Shown here piece by piece: positions 63,236-64,000 of a DNA stretch of 64,000 nucleotides. The position numbers and the translations under genes are program-made. This DNA is from Clonostachys chloroleuca (taxonomy: Eukaryota; Ascomycota; Sordariomycetes; Hypocreales; Bionectriaceae), in NCBI GenBank assembly GCA_037952775.1, contig JBANAY010000003.1, positions 24,614,001 through 24,678,000 of the forward strand, read 5' to 3'. Every line of letters begins with the position of its first letter. The stretch's first letter is position 1. The notes below the pieces were generated by a model. It worked only from the letters and a program-made list of their open reading frames with translations, had not been told where the DNA came from and ran no database searches.

Positions 63236-64000
63236 CTAGATGACTGTGGCAGTCCGTCTATTGCGGCGCCTGCATGGACGGCTAGATGTTGGCACAGGAG
63301 TAGCCGAAGAGCTTGTTGGTGTCAGAGATTCCGGTTGGGATGTGACGGTTCCAGAGGGAACTGTGGAACTCGGGGTAGTGATTGTGGCAAGCGTCGTGGG
63401 CGTCGGGGTAGTCGTGTCAGATGGAGTTGGGGTGGAAGACACGGTATCGGTAGCTGATGGTGTCGCTGAAACTGAAGGAGTCATGGAATCAGAAGGGGTC
63501 GTGGAGGCGATGGTTGTTGAGTCTGCTGGAGTTGTTGTCGTTGAAAGGACAGTTGAAGTCGCGGATGGGGTGGTAGGCTCTGGGGTTGACACAGGCGACG
63601 TGGTGGAGGGAACTGTAGATACTGGCGTCGACGTTGGGCAGGTGGGAGCATCCATGCTGAACTTGGCATTGTCGATAAATAGAGTGAATGGGCCTGGTGT
63701 AGGCGTCGAGCTCTGAGTCGAGTATCTGCAGTACCCGGTAATTACAATGTCCTCCACCAAATTTGGCGGAATAAATGAGCCACTGTAGGTTGCAAAGGCC
63801 GATGGAGTCGAGCTTGGAGCGAAGGCCACAGTCTTGTCGAAAATATAGTTGTAGGTTTGGCAGTGATAGGCTTGGAGAGTGCAAATCAGGGGACCAGCAT
63901 AAGGAGGATATGCCGCGGCTGCGATGTCGACGGAGAACGTGTACGACTTGCTTCGGTCAAGCGTTCCTCCACCCGCGGACTGACGAACCGACCATGTTGA
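63236..64000 (-). CDS. Ser/Thr-rich secreted protein with carbohydrate-binding-like domain, partial
   Basis: The frame is open to the window edge, so the N-terminus lies beyond 64000. The visible N-terminal part (STWSVRQSAGGGTLDRSKSY, TFSVDIAAAAYPPYAGPLIC, YNYIFDKTVAFAPSSTPSAF, GPFTLFIDNAKFSM) has the strand pattern of CBM4_9/galactose-binding-like jelly rolls in fungal wall proteins, with paired cysteines. About 110 residues of Thr/Ser/Pro follow, a heavily O-glycosylated stalk. The end SSRPCRRRNRRTATVI is basic and not hydrophobic, so no GPI signal is visible. Probably a wall or extracellular glycoprotein; the domain call is tentative. Confidence 0.65.
   Translation of the reverse strand, partial: STWSVRQSAGGGTLDRSKSYTFSVDIAAAAYPPYAGPLICTLQAYHCQTYNYIFDKTVAFAPSSTPSAFATYSGSFIPPNLVEDIVITGYCRYSTQSSTPTPGPFTLFIDNAKFSMDAPTCPTSTPVSTVPSTTSPVSTPEPTTPSATSTVLSTTTTPADSTTIASTTPSDSMTPSVSATPSATDTVSSTPTPSDTTTPTPTTLATITTPSSTVPSGTVTSQPESLTPTSSSATPVPTSSRPCRRRNRRTATVI

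Noticed and set aside
63240..63716. Val/Gly-rich 158-codon plus-strand frame
   Set aside because: Antisense shadow of the Thr/Ser/Pro-rich stalk.
1..64000. tRNA or rRNA genes
   Set aside because: No convincing A/B-box or cloverleaf pattern noticed by eye; a dedicated scan was not possible.

Overview
The window reads as nuclear DNA of a filamentous ascomycete (Pezizomycotina). Genes carry short GT-AG introns of about 45-85 nt with CTAAC-like branch points. The gene families are typical of moulds: a GH71 alpha-1,3-glucanase, a fungal calpain, a Zn2Cys6 regulator, LysM protein, NmrA-like protein, MFS sugar transporter and fungal trypsin. Long tracts of repeats have been turned almost entirely into A and T by C-to-T/G-to-A change, the signature of repeat-induced point mutation (RIP). 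No RNA gene, CRISPR array or prokaryotic feature was seen.

Layout. 0-19.6 kb is ordinary gene space: the 3' end of an MFS permease, GH71 glucanase, a GCIP/cyclin-D1-binding-like protein, glucosidase II beta subunit (ER, ending KDEL), a spliced 78-residue cysteine-rich protein, a small-molecule kinase-like protein, a Tc1/mariner relic, a seven-exon sugar transporter and a small unknown protein. 19.6-43.4 kb is a repeat compartment. It holds an old, heavily RIPed 5' half of a gypsy element, an 886-bp repeat, an inverted RIPed retroelement relic, a complete 7.3-kb gypsy/chromovirus-type LTR element (28312-35594, TATAT target duplication, light RIP), the RIPed 3' end of another copy, and a 252-bp inverted-repeat element. 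Inside it is a GC-rich islet (about 37.4-41.5 kb) with a frameshifted orphan gene, a LysM fragment and an intact pogo/Fot1-type transposon (TA target duplication), followed by a second copy of the 886-bp repeat. 45-64 kb returns to gene space: trypsin, two divergently transcribed orphan genes, an F-box gene with an in-frame stop, a calpain with a one-base frameshift in a homopolymer, an NmrA-like protein, an MDR reductase, a Zn2Cys6 regulator and a Ser/Thr-rich secreted protein running off the edge.

The most unusual find is a six-exon antisense gene (209 codons, one in-frame TAG) inside the 7.3-kb LTR element, between integrase and the 3' LTR. All five introns keep one reading frame, and the start codon itself is split by an intron. 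It encodes a cysteine-rich plus Gln/Ala-rich helical protein that I do not recognise. The same element also shows a likely self-priming arrangement: 9 nt just after the 5' LTR are complementary to an internal LTR segment about 40 nt downstream of a TATA-like box.

Functional links between neighbours are weak. The reductase, NmrA-like protein and Zn2Cys6 regulator at 56.8-62.1 kb could be one small metabolic group, but no core biosynthetic enzyme is visible. The calpain and F-box faults, the LysM disruption and the retroelement lesions together suggest a locus worn down by transposition and C-to-T mutation.
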